A DNA stretch of 64,000 nucleotides, from assembly GCF_000376945.1 (NCBI RefSeq), contig NZ_AQXU01000018.1:99643-163642 (forward strand). Reading direction: 5' to 3'. The position numbers were made by a program, and so were the translations under genes. The DNA is from Leeia oryzae DSM 17879 (GTDB lineage Bacteria; Pseudomonadota; Gammaproteobacteria; Burkholderiales; Leeiaceae). Shown piece by piece: positions 35,561 to 44,083 of this stretch (positions are counted from its first letter, which is position 1; the number at the start of each line of letters is the position of its first letter). The notes beneath the pieces are model-generated. The model made no database searches. It had not been told where the DNA came from and saw only the letters and a program-made list of their open reading frames with translations.

Positions 35561-36478
35561 TCAGTCCGCGAGGAAGCCCAGCACCGCGGGCACAAAAACC
35601 CGATGGTGCTGAAAGACACCCCCGTGCCCGGCGTTCGGGTAGATCGTCAGCTGGGCATTGGGCAGACGGCGAGCCATGTCTGCCGACAGACGGCTATCGA
35701 CCATCAGGTCACGGTCGCCGTTGGCGACGAAAACGGGCTGCGTAATCTGCGAGAGATCGTCAGGCGCACTCAGGCCAGCGTTTTTGATGGCCTTTAGCTG
35801 GGCACTGCGAGCCTGCAGGGAAATAGGTTTGTCTCGGTCCCTGGTTCGCTCCTTCAGCGCGGCGAAGTAGTCTCTCGCCGCGCGCTTGCCATCCGGAGTG
35901 CGAGGGAAAAACAGGAAATTTCTCGGGTCGCTCAGCGTGAGTGCCGCTTTGAGATAGGCGATGACCGCAATTCTGTTGATTTCGTCGATGCCACCGCCGC
36001 CTCTGGGGCCTGTTCCGGCAAGAATCATCCGCCGCACGAGATCGGGGGCCTGCAAGGCCACCATTTGTGCGACGCCGCCGCCCAACGAGAACCCGAGCAG
36101 ATCAACCTGCTTGAACCCTAATGCGCGGATGAAGGCGATGGCATCGCGCCCCATCTCCTCGATCGTGTGTGGTACCGAGCCTCCCGAAGCACCAACCCCG
36201 CGATTGTCGAAGGTGATTACCCGTCGCTGCGCGGCGATGCCGTCGATAATCCGCGGGTCCCAGTCGTCCAGCACGGCCATCAGGTGATGCAGGAAGACCA
36301 CCGGCACACCGGTATCGGGGCCGAGTTCCCGGTAGGCGAAAGCCACCCCGTCAACGTCTATCGTGCGGGTCGGTACATCTTTCCATGTCACGCGGCCCAT
36401 CTGCCAGGCTGCCGTGGCGTCGCCGATACCTGAAGGCATCCCGGGGGCGGTTGCGGGATATGTATGCTGCCTGTTCAT
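35561..36478 (-). CDS. Alpha/beta hydrolase
   Basis: 305 residues. The nucleophile elbow GFSLGGG (Ser near 131), the oxyanion segment VVFLHHLMAVLDDWDP, the acid-bearing strand VFVANGDRDLMVD and the late His in YPNAGHGGVFQHH make a complete Ser-Asp-His set. The DNRGVGASGG segment is typical of haloperoxidase/esterase-like enzymes. The start is ATG 36478 with GGAG upstream, a TTG just before being an artefact. It reads away from the HxlR gene across a shared region with palindromes. Confidence 0.9.
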   Translation of the reverse strand: MNRQHTYPATAPGMPSGIGDATAAWQMGRVTWKDVPTRTIDVDGVAFAYRELGPDTGVPVVFLHHLMAVLDDWDPRIIDGIAAQRRVITFDNRGVGASGGSVPHTIEEMGRDAIAFIRALGFKQVDLLGFSLGGGVAQMVALQAPDLVRRMILAGTGPRGGGGIDEINRIAVIAYLKAALTLSDPRNFLFFPRTPDGKRAARDYFAALKERTRDRDKPISLQARSAQLKAIKNAGLSAPDDLSQITQPVFVANGDRDLMVDSRLSADMARRLPNAQLTIYPNAGHGGVFQHHRVFVPAVLGFLAD

Positions 36479-36522
36479 CAATGAAATCTCCGTGCAGGGT
36501 GGATTACTCGTCGTCGAAGTGT

Positions 36523-36582
36523 TACTATCAAACTGATACTAACAATACTACCAATCTTTGAAAAAGTCACTATCAAAATAGT
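36523..36582. promoter_or_regulatory. Two palindromic ACTATC/GATAGT-type boxes, candidate HxlR operators
   Basis: TACTATCA (36523-36530) faces TGATACTA (36534-36541) with one mismatch, and ACTATCAAAATAGT (36569-36582) is a palindrome with a 4-nt centre that directly abuts the HxlR start codon. Both lie in the divergent promoter, consistent with autoregulation and control of the hydrolase genes. Confidence 0.6.
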
Positions 36583-37026
36583 ATGGACTACGAAAATAAT
36601 TGCGATAACCCATGCCCGATCGCGCGCAGCTTGGCTGTCGCAGGCGACGCCTGGAGCATATTGATTCTGCGGGATGCCCATGCCGGCCTCACGCGCTTTG
36701 ACCAATTCCGGAAAAGTCTGAACATCGCACCGACGATGCTGACTCGTCGGCTGGCGGCACTGACGGAAGAGGGATTACTGGAGAAGCGGCGTTACTCGGA
36801 GCATCCGCCGCGAGAAGAGTATCTGCTGACTGCTGCCGGTCGCGATTTTCTGCCGGTGCTGTTCATGATTGGCGCATGGGGCCGCCAATATCGGGGAGAG
36901 GGTAAATTGGTCCGTTTCGTTGATGCAGAAACAGGAACCGATATTAAAGCCGTTGCCGTGGATGAAGTCACCGGGGCGAAGATTGGGACTCGCCCGATGC
37001 GCATCATCACGCCAGACGAAAGCTGA
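36583..37026 (+). CDS. HxlR-family transcriptional regulator
   Basis: 147 residues: the winged helix NPCPIARSLAVAGDAWSILILRDAHAGLTRFDQFRKSLNIAPTMLTRRLAALTEEGLLEKRRY is the HxlR/MarR-like fold, with Cys7 and Cys11 (NNCDNPCP) near the N-terminus that could sense oxidants or quinones. The start codon follows a palindrome directly and no Shine-Dalgarno is seen, so translation may be leaderless or weak. Divergent from the hydrolase/MDR/SDR genes that it probably controls. Confidence 0.92.
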   Translation: MDYENNCDNPCPIARSLAVAGDAWSILILRDAHAGLTRFDQFRKSLNIAPTMLTRRLAALTEEGLLEKRRYSEHPPREEYLLTAAGRDFLPVLFMIGAWGRQYRGEGKLVRFVDAETGTDIKAVAVDEVTGAKIGTRPMRIITPDES

Positions 37027-37258
37027 CAGGGGGAGCCTACCCGGATGGGCTTTGCGAATGCGTCGATAATGGCTGCGGCCCTTAACACTCACCACCTTAA
37101 CGGCGGCTGGCAAAGTGTTTCTTTGCTGACGGTACCATTGTGGTCACCCGCCCACCGGCAGCCAAGACCAAACTGTGACCAGCATACCAACCCATTCTTG
37201 ACGTACCAGAATGGGGCAAGGTCCATCTATTTTGCTCAAAATTTGAACATGACTCGAC

Positions 37259-38179
37259 TCACAGCGTCGACAGCGACGCTTGCAGCATGTCGATGAACAC
37301 ACGGGTTTTTACCGGCATCAGCTTGCGCTCCGGGAACACCGCCCATGCCGTATGGCTGGGCAAGCACCAAGCGGGCAAGATACGGCGCAAGGCCCCGCGG
37401 CGGACTTCGATATCCGCAAAGTAGTCAGGCACGGCAGCAATGCCGGCCCCGGCACACGCCAGCCGGATCAGCAGCTCTGGCGAGTTGGCGCTCGCCCGTC
37501 CGGGCGGGATGCCCTGCCAGCGCTGTTCGCCCTGTATCAGGGTCCAGGTGGCCGGTTCACCGTTGCCCTGCATCATCCGTACCGCCTGATGGCGGGCCAG
37601 ATCATCCGGGTGCAGCGGGTCGCCGTGTTCGGCCAGATAGGCGGGGGATGCATACAGCCCGGCCGAGAAATCCACCAGCTTGCGGGCCACCAGCAGCGAG
37701 TCATCCGGCAGCTTGCCCAGACGCACCACCACATCAAACCCTTCGCCCAGCAAATCTACCCGTCGTGGCGACAGGTCCAGATCCAGCTGGATGCCCGGAT
37801 ACAAGGCAATGAAGGCGGCCAGTGCATCCGCCAGCAGCAGGTTGGCAAAATCACTCGGCATCGATACCCGCAAACGCCCACTGGGCGTGCTCTGCCGGCG
37901 TTCGCTCAAGGCCGCCACCGCCTCGACTTCGGCCACCACCTGACGGGCATGCTCCAGCAGTTGCAGGCCCAGTTCGGTCAGCGACTGGCGGCGCGTGGTC
38001 CGCAGCAGCAGTTTTTCTCCCAGGCGTTCTTCCAGCACCTGTAGCCGGCGGGAGACCGTGGATTTGGGCAGGTGCAGCTTATCGGCCGCACGGCTAAAGC
38101 TGCCCAGCTCGGCCACTCGGGCAAAGATCAGCAGATCATTGGGGTCGATTGTCGAGATTTGCGTTAATTGTTCCATCAT
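37259..38179 (-). CDS. LysR-family transcriptional regulator
   Basis: About 306 residues; the helix-turn-helix (DLLIFARVAELGSFSRAADKLHLPKSTVSRRLQVLEERLG) is followed by a substrate domain with VSMPSDFANLLLADALAAFIALYPGIQLDL and GFDVVVRLG, the type of LysR next to DoxX/pirin or redox genes. The frame is open to 38239, with Met codons at 38239, 38197, 38179 and 38176; none has a strong ribosome site. 38179 gives a normal length and leaves room for the divergent doxX promoter. Likely regulates doxX and pirin. Confidence 0.9.
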   Translation of the reverse strand: MMEQLTQISTIDPNDLLIFARVAELGSFSRAADKLHLPKSTVSRRLQVLEERLGEKLLLRTTRRQSLTELGLQLLEHARQVVAEVEAVAALSERRQSTPSGRLRVSMPSDFANLLLADALAAFIALYPGIQLDLDLSPRRVDLLGEGFDVVVRLGKLPDDSLLVARKLVDFSAGLYASPAYLAEHGDPLHPDDLARHQAVRMMQGNGEPATWTLIQGEQRWQGIPPGRASANSPELLIRLACAGAGIAAVPDYFADIEVRRGALRRILPAWCLPSHTAWAVFPERKLMPVKTRVFIDMLQASLSTL

Positions 38180-38294
38180 ATGGACAATGATATCCATTTT
38201 GACGGATTGTTTAAAGGTTTGTTCAGGAATAAAGTTCATTCAACGCGATTCAACTGCTTCGCGGCCTGACCAAACCACTGAAAAGGAATCCATC

Positions 38295-38702
38295 ATGTCC
38301 AAGTCTATCGAAAACACCCTGAACCTAGCCGCCCGCCTGCTGTTTGCCTTGCTGTTTCTGCCTGCCGGTCTTGGCAAACTAACCGGCTTTGCCGGCACCG
38401 TTGGCTACATCGCTTCTGCCGGTCTGCCGCTGCCAACGCTGGGGGCAGCACTGGCCCTGACGGTAGAAATTGTCGGTAGCCTGGCCCTGATCTTCGGCTT
38501 CGGTACTAGGATTGCAGCACTGGTGCTGGCGGCGTTTACCCTGGTAGCCAGCTTCTTCTTCCACGCTTACTGGGCCGTGCCGGCTGACCAGGCGTTTGTG
38601 ACGCAATTGCTGTTCTTCAAGAACATTGCCGTCGCGGGTGGTTTGCTGGCCCTGGCTGCCAATGGTGCCGGTGGCTGGAGCCTGGATGCCCGTCGCAGCT
38701 AA
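38295..38702 (+). CDS. DoxX-family membrane protein
   Basis: 135 residues with four hydrophobic helices; the family pattern LARLLFALLFLPAGLGKLTGF, ...LTVEIVGSLALIFGFGTRIAAL and FFKNIAVAGGLLALA is clear. DoxX proteins are inner-membrane proteins of poorly known, redox-linked role. AAAAGG precedes the ATG. Together with the pirin gene 64 bp downstream and the divergent LysR gene it makes a widespread three-gene module in proteobacteria, thought to answer oxidative or electrophile stress. Confidence 0.92.
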   Translation: MSKSIENTLNLAARLLFALLFLPAGLGKLTGFAGTVGYIASAGLPLPTLGAALALTVEIVGSLALIFGFGTRIAALVLAAFTLVASFFFHAYWAVPADQAFVTQLLFFKNIAVAGGLLALAANGAGGWSLDARRS

Positions 38703-38766
38703 TCCCGAGTAACGCAGGCAGCGGCGCAAGTCGCTGCCTTGATCTTTTCTGACTGGAGCCAACACC

Positions 38767-39645
38767 ATGAACACCTTGACCGAGACAACCACCGTCCGCC
38801 GCAGCCGTCAGGTAGAACGGCTGATTGCCGGGCAACCCACCTCCGACGGCGCCGGGGTGAAACTGACCCGCGTGCTCACCCAGGATTTGCAATACCGGCT
38901 GGACCCGTTTCTGATGCTGGATGCCTTTGGCAGCAATAACCCGGATGATTACATTGCCGGTTTCCCTAACCACCCGCACCGCGGGTTTGAAACCATCTCT
39001 TACATGATTGCCGGGCGCATGCTGCACCGTGACAGCGCCGGGCATGAAGGCCTGCTGGAAAGCGGTGGTGTGCAATGGATGACTGCTGGCCGGGGGATTA
39101 TCCATTCGGAAATCCCGCAGCAGGAAGAAGGCAGGATGGAAGGCTTCCAGCTATGGCTGAACCTGCCGGGCCGCGACAAGATGCAAGCCCCCTGGTACCG
39201 TGACTTCGGGCCGCAAGACTTGCCAAAGCTGGTGACCGATGCCGGCGTGGCGGTCACGGTGATTGCCGGTGCCAGTCATGGCGTAACGGGTGCCGTCACC
39301 CGCGATGCCACCCAGCCTCTGTATCTGGACGTGCACTTGCCGGCTGGCAGCCACTTTGCGCAGAGTATTCCTTCGGGTCATAACGCCTTTGTGTACGTGT
39401 ACCGTGGCGAGGTCAGCATTGCCGACAAGCGGGTGCCGACCCAACGGATGGCGATCCTGAAAAACGAGGCCGACGCCGACGGCGTGGTGATGACCGCCAG
39501 CACAGATGCCAAAGTGCTGATGATTGCCGGACGGCCGCTCAAAGAGTCCATCGCCCAGTATGGCCCGTTTGTGATGAATACCAACGAAGAAATCTTCCAG
39601 GCGGTGAATGACTTCCGTAATGGCCGACTGGAAGCACCGGTATAA
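38767..39645 (+). CDS. Pirin-family bicupin protein
   Basis: 292 residues; the N-terminal cupin has the metal-site segments FPNHPHRGFETISYMIAG and the glutamate/His segment in ESGGVQWMTAGRGIIHSEIP, followed by the pirin C-terminal domain with HNAFVYVYRGEVSI. Pirins are iron proteins, some with quercetinase activity, others act in transcription. His residues at HPHRG and GIIHSE fit the metal ligands. The gene sits 64 bp after doxX. Confidence 0.93.
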   Translation: MNTLTETTTVRRSRQVERLIAGQPTSDGAGVKLTRVLTQDLQYRLDPFLMLDAFGSNNPDDYIAGFPNHPHRGFETISYMIAGRMLHRDSAGHEGLLESGGVQWMTAGRGIIHSEIPQQEEGRMEGFQLWLNLPGRDKMQAPWYRDFGPQDLPKLVTDAGVAVTVIAGASHGVTGAVTRDATQPLYLDVHLPAGSHFAQSIPSGHNAFVYVYRGEVSIADKRVPTQRMAILKNEADADGVVMTASTDAKVLMIAGRPLKESIAQYGPFVMNTNEEIFQAVNDFRNGRLEAPV

Positions 39646-39856
39646 GACGGGCTGATTCAACCTCTTGTCACTAAGACGTCGTAGCACCGTGTCGATCATG
39701 GCATGCGCGTGCTACGGCATCTCGTTTTCCTTGCATGCCACGCTCCCCATCATGCTAATCACGGATTGAGCTCCCCCAGACTCAGGCCAAGACTGTTGCG
39801 GTTAGCGACATACCTTGGATTTTGTGACTCACTGAGCTTCCTTTGACGGTAAATTC

Positions 39857-39884
39857 TTGTCAATCAACGGCCATAACCTATAGT
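39857..39884 (+). promoter_or_regulatory. Candidate sigma70 promoter of the ubiquitin gene
   Basis: TTGTCA (39857-39862) and TATAGT (39879-39884) are 16 bp apart, 31 bp before the start codon of the ubiquitin-barrel gene. No strong Shine-Dalgarno is seen before the ATG, whose upstream sequence is a T-run. Confidence 0.5.
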
Positions 39885-39915
39885 ATGGGCGCCTTCTAAT
39901 ATATGTTCTTTTTTC

Positions 39916-41091
39916 ATGAAAAATCATTCATTTGCATCAATCTGCTCGGCCAGACTGTTTGTTCTCATTCTCATGCTATTGCCAGTCTCAGCTTTTGCCA
40001 TGCAGATTTTTGTCAAAACCCTGACTGGCAAAACCATTGCCTTGGAAGTCGAGCCAAATGACACCATCGAAAATGTCAAAACCAAAATTCAGGAGAAGGA
40101 AGGGATTCCACCCGATCAGCAAAGATTGATTTTTGCAGGCAAGCAGCTGGAAGATGGAAGAACGCTCCAGGATTACAACATCCAGAAGGACAGCACGATA
40201 CATCTGTTACTTCGGGGTGCGTCCCCCAGTATGCAAAATGTCATGCGCTCTGCCTCAGGCATGATGATTCATGCCACCAATGCCTCTTGGCTCAATGGCG
40301 CTGAAGCCTTGTTGGGCCGGGATGAAACAGGCATCACCGTTTCTCGTTTATCTACGACCGGTATGGATGATCTGCCAGAACCCGTTATTGTAGCGGCGGG
40401 TGCAGACTGGGTATCTGGCGGAGACAGTGGCGAGCAATATGATAGCCAGATTCGTAACCTGGTAATTGGCAAGGTACTGGCCCGTCATGAAGACACTGAA
40501 TGGGGACTGCTTGGATTATATGGCAACGGCTCATTGAGCAGTGATATCGGTTTACAGCAACGGGTCGAGCAGCTGGGTGGTGCAGGCGTTGTACATCATC
40601 AATTATCTTCAAAAGCGCTGTTGACCGGCATACTGAGTCTGGTCAGGACGCGTTACAAAAACACCACCGCTACCGAATCCAACCGCGAACTTGGCTGGCG
40701 AAATGATGCGATTCTCCAGTTAAGGGTCCAGCCAGCAGACCAGTGGACCTGGCGCTCTGTTTTAGCGGGTTCGTATGAGCATATCGGGGACTCTGCCCTT
40801 TATGGCAGCAGCAGGACATTGAAACAGCTGGAGTGGCGCAATAGCCTGCGGTTTACTCCTGTGCTGTCGACGACAGCGATTCGGCCTTATGCCGAAGTAG
40901 GCTACACCATTTTTTCGCACCCGGAACTCCTCTCTCCAGGAGCAACCTGTCATTGGCTGGGTAACCTGACGCTGGGCCTGGAAAGCAGCATTGCCAAAAA
41001 CAAGCTACTGTTTGTCAAAGCCAGCTACAGCAAAGGGCTGTCCAACTATCATGCAGCCAGCCTGAGTGCCGGACTGACGATGCAATACTAA
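39916..41091 (+). CDS. Ubiquitin fused to an autotransporter-like beta-barrel, with signal peptide
   Basis: 391 residues in one frame. Residues 1-28 form a Sec signal peptide (hydrophobic core [12 protein letters not shown]) ending in AFA, so cleavage would free Met29 = ubiquitin Met1. Residues 29-100 are ubiquitin (nt 40000-40215) differing from human at only eight of 72 positions (A14, N20, T28, E32, Q57, D64, I67, L70). All seven lysines, Ile44 and His68 are kept. After Arg72 the sequence turns to GASPSMQ, so the diglycine tail is missing. Residues about 103-140 are a linker; 150-391 alternate polar/apolar strands ([26 protein letters not shown]) ending in LTMQY, like an autotransporter barrel. 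Base composition is lower in GC than in the neighbours, suggesting transfer. Expected place: outer-membrane surface. The barrel assignment is from pattern, not from a search. Confidence 0.9.
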   Translation: MKNHSFASICSARLFVLILMLLPVSAFAMQIFVKTLTGKTIALEVEPNDTIENVKTKIQEKEGIPPDQQRLIFAGKQLEDGRTLQDYNIQKDSTIHLLLRGASPSMQNVMRSASGMMIHATNASWLNGAEALLGRDETGITVSRLSTTGMDDLPEPVIVAAGADWVSGGDSGEQYDSQIRNLVIGKVLARHEDTEWGLLGLYGNGSLSSDIGLQQRVEQLGGAGVVHHQLSSKALLTGILSLVRTRYKNTTATESNRELGWRNDAILQLRVQPADQWTWRSVLAGSYEHIGDSALYGSSRTLKQLEWRNSLRFTPVLSTTAIRPYAEVGYTIFSHPELLSPGATCHWLGNLTLGLESSIAKNKLLFVKASYSKGLSNYHAASLSAGLTMQY

Positions 41092-41338
41092 GCGACGATT
41101 GCATCTACAGGCTGACCGCCTGAAGATGTACTCGTTGTGTCTGCCATCTGCCTCACGCTGGGAATGATAACTTAACCATCACTTCGGGTGCCGAAGCCAA
41201 AACATTGGCCATTACCTGGCATACCTTGGGTATATAGCGCTTTGCGCCGTCTACCCTGCAAGTGAATGACTTGTCACTTTGTGATCCCCATTTTGGCTAC
41301 AATAACGGCATTACCACCAGACAGGCGGAGCCGATTCC

Positions 41339-42298
41339 GTGAACCCTCTCGACAGCATTCTTTTTCCGTCCATTGAACCCAACCAGTCCGGCTATTTGCC
41401 GGTGTCTGACCTGCATACCATTTACTGGGAAACTTGCGGTAATCCGGCCGGGATTCCGGTGATTTTTCTGCATGGCGGGCCGGGGTCGGGCATTACACCC
41501 ACCAGCCGCCGTTTTTTTGACCCGGCGCTGTACCACATTGTGCTGATCGACCAGCGCGGCGCCGGCAAATCGACCCCGCCCGGCGAGATTCGCGACAACA
41601 CCACGCAGCATCTGATTGCGGATATCGAGGCCGTGCGCGAGATGCTGTCGATTGATCAGTGGCTGGTATTTGGCGGGTCGTGGGGGTCTACCTTGTCGCT
41701 GGCGTACAGTCAGGCGCATCCGGCGCGTTGTCTGGGGCTGATCTTGCGCGGTATCTGGATGGCATCGCCCGCGGAGGTTGACTGGTGGATGAACGGTACC
41801 CGCAACGTGTTTCCGGAAGCGTGGGAAACCTATGCCGGGTTTCTGCCAGAAGACGAACGGCACGATATCTTGGGTGCTTACGAACGGCGCCTGCTGTCGG
41901 ATGACCCGGCGGTGTACCTGCCGGCCGCGCGGGTGTGGGAGGCGTTCGAGAATCAGTGCGCGCAGCTGCTGCCACCGGTCGCCAACCCGGCGGTCAGCGG
42001 GGACCGGAATGCGGCTAATGTAGCCCGGCTGGAATGCCTGTATTTCCGTCACAATGCTTTCATGCAGCCTGGCGAGTTGCTGGCGGGTGTCGCCCGCATC
42101 CGCCACCTGCCGTGCGTCATCGTGCATGGCCGGTATGACATGATCTGCCCGGTGCGGTACGCCCACGTGCTGCATGCGGCGTGGCCGGGATCTGTGCTGC
42201 AGATTGTGCCGGACGCCGGTCACTCTGCGCTGGAACCCGGCATTGCGGCACGGCTGGTGGCGGCCACCGGGCAGTTTGCCCAGACAGGGCATTTTTAA
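41339..42298 (+). CDS. pip: Proline iminopeptidase
   Basis: Removes N-terminal proline from peptides (cytosol). 319 residues of the S33 family: the oxyanion segment VIFLHGGPGSGI, DQRGAGKSTP, the nucleophile in FGGSWGSTLSLAYSQ (Ser near 109), the Asp in VHGRYDMICPV and the His in VPDAGHSALEPG are all present. Starts at GTG 41339 with GGCGGAG upstream. It follows the ubiquitin gene by 247 bp with no obvious terminator between, but its composition is that of the core genome, so it is probably unrelated. Confidence 0.95.
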   Translation: MNPLDSILFPSIEPNQSGYLPVSDLHTIYWETCGNPAGIPVIFLHGGPGSGITPTSRRFFDPALYHIVLIDQRGAGKSTPPGEIRDNTTQHLIADIEAVREMLSIDQWLVFGGSWGSTLSLAYSQAHPARCLGLILRGIWMASPAEVDWWMNGTRNVFPEAWETYAGFLPEDERHDILGAYERRLLSDDPAVYLPAARVWEAFENQCAQLLPPVANPAVSGDRNAANVARLECLYFRHNAFMQPGELLAGVARIRHLPCVIVHGRYDMICPVRYAHVLHAAWPGSVLQIVPDAGHSALEPGIAARLVAATGQFAQTGHF

Positions 42299-42388
42299 AC
42301 CGCGAGCCGCGAGCCCCCAGCAGCAAGGCGCGTGACCGCAGGCGGGCACACGGATGGCTGCTGCCAGCCCGGCTACCCGACGCAGGTG

Positions 42389-43879
42389 TCACGCGGCGGT
42401 CTTCGCCTCCATACTGGCCATCATCGTCCGGTTGCGGCCGGCATGCTTGGCCTGGTACAGCGCATGGTCTGCCCGCTCCAGCCAGCTGTCGGGATGCTGG
42501 TCGGCGACATCCAGTACCGCCACCCCGAGGCTGATGGTCACGTGGATCACCCGGTCTTCATACCGCACCGGATGGGCATCCACCAGCTCCCGCAAACGCT
42601 CGGCAAATGCCAGTGCCCCTTCCGGATTGGCATGCGGCAGAATCACCACAAACTCCTCGCCGCCGTATCGGCCTGCCAGGTCAATGGTCCGGATCACGGA
42701 CTTGATGGTCGCTGACAGGCTGCGAATGACGGCATCACCCGCCGGATGACCAAAGTGGTCATTGATCTCCTTGAAATGATCGATGTCGAGCATCACCAGT
42801 GCGGCTTGGTCGTCTTGCCGCTGGGCCCGGCTCCACTCCTTGCGCATGCCTTCTTCGATGGTGCGGCGGTTAAGCAAACCGGACAGGCCATCGGTATTGG
42901 CCAGGGTTTCCAGGCTCACATTGGCGTACTGCAGTTTGGCCAGCAGCTGGTCGGTCGATTTCTGCCAGTGACTGAACAGCTGGTAACCGAACACGGCCGT
43001 AAACACAAACAGGGACGCCAGCACCCAGTAAAACACCCACATGGTTTGCTGCATGACGCTGACCGCATGGTTCAGCTCGCCAAGATGGCGAAAATCTACC
43101 TGCCGGACCTGATTCCCGGCCAGCTGGATCGTCAGAAAGCCGTAAATCAGGACGCCCAGACAGATCACCGCCAGCAGGCGCAACACCGAGCGGCGAGGCT
43201 CGGTCTTTGGCTGGCTCATCAGCGCAGGCCGGCTGGCTTGCCAGCGGGCCAGGCGCGGCCACAGCATGGCCATGAACGGGCCGACAATCAGCACACTTTG
43301 CAGAAAACCGCCCAGCCACCAGCCTTGCCAGATGGGCAGCATGCCGGTGCTGTCGATGCGGTTGATATAACACCAGACCAGCGCCCCGCTGGAACTGAAA
43401 ATACTGGCGACAAAACAGAGCTGCACATAAAACAGTAGCGACCCCGTATTGCGCAAATCACGGCGAGCAGCAATGGCCTGATAGCCGATGGACATCACGG
43501 CAAAGCCAAGCGGATTGGCACAAGCAAACAGTGCAGCCCAGGGCGGAGGCATGCCCGCATACAAGGCCAGCACCAGTGTCGAGCAATACGCCGGAATGGC
43601 CCCCCACCACCAGCCACAGGTCAATGTCCACAACAAGCAAAGCAGTAACGGGGGATAGATGGAAATGTACACATCAACTCCACCAAAGCTGACTGGCAGA
43701 CCGGACCACTGCCAGACAACGGCGGCCAGCCCCAACGCAACGCTGGCAGCTAGCAGCACCAGCCATAGGCCGATAATGCAAATTTGCTCGCGACGGCTGC
43801 CATGGCGCAAAACCAGCAATGGCGACAGGGTACGATAAGGCGCCGGCTGGCTGAAAGGGATGATAGGGGGTGTGTTCAT
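42389..43879 (-). CDS. Membrane diguanylate cyclase (MASE1-like sensor + GGDEF)
   Basis: 496 residues. The N-terminal part (about 25-330) has eight or so transmembrane helices in the manner of MASE1 sensors. Then a helical linker and a GGDEF domain (about 335-490) with active-site GGEEF (near 405-409), DIDHFKEINDHFGHPAGDAV and an inhibitory RxxD site (RTID) five residues before GGEEF. All catalytic marks are intact, so it should make c-di-GMP with product inhibition. ATG 43879 starts MNTPPIIPFS; the frame is open 141 bp further. Confidence 0.92.
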   Translation of the reverse strand: MNTPPIIPFSQPAPYRTLSPLLVLRHGSRREQICIIGLWLVLLAASVALGLAAVVWQWSGLPVSFGGVDVYISIYPPLLLCLLWTLTCGWWWGAIPAYCSTLVLALYAGMPPPWAALFACANPLGFAVMSIGYQAIAARRDLRNTGSLLFYVQLCFVASIFSSSGALVWCYINRIDSTGMLPIWQGWWLGGFLQSVLIVGPFMAMLWPRLARWQASRPALMSQPKTEPRRSVLRLLAVICLGVLIYGFLTIQLAGNQVRQVDFRHLGELNHAVSVMQQTMWVFYWVLASLFVFTAVFGYQLFSHWQKSTDQLLAKLQYANVSLETLANTDGLSGLLNRRTIEEGMRKEWSRAQRQDDQAALVMLDIDHFKEINDHFGHPAGDAVIRSLSATIKSVIRTIDLAGRYGGEEFVVILPHANPEGALAFAERLRELVDAHPVRYEDRVIHVTISLGVAVLDVADQHPDSWLERADHALYQAKHAGRNRTMMASMEAKTAA

Positions 43880-44083
43880 GGTATTCGTTATTGGTATAGT
43901 TTGGCACGACGACAGCTTGCTTGCGTCTTGCGGCGACCGGTCTGTCATGTCTGTTGTAGCATGCCCCGTGTAATTTGTTCTGGAAGCGAACCTTATCAGC
44001 CAGACACTAACATCCTGCACCGGTTTGATGCAATATCTTGCAACATCCGTGCCTGGCCAGTATGGACCAACACCCTGCCGAGA

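Noticed and set aside
39916..40218. Ubiquitin as eukaryotic contamination or assembly chimera
   Set aside because: It is in frame with a bacterial signal peptide and a barrel-like domain, contains no intron, uses one continuous frame, and both flanks are ordinary bacterial genes.
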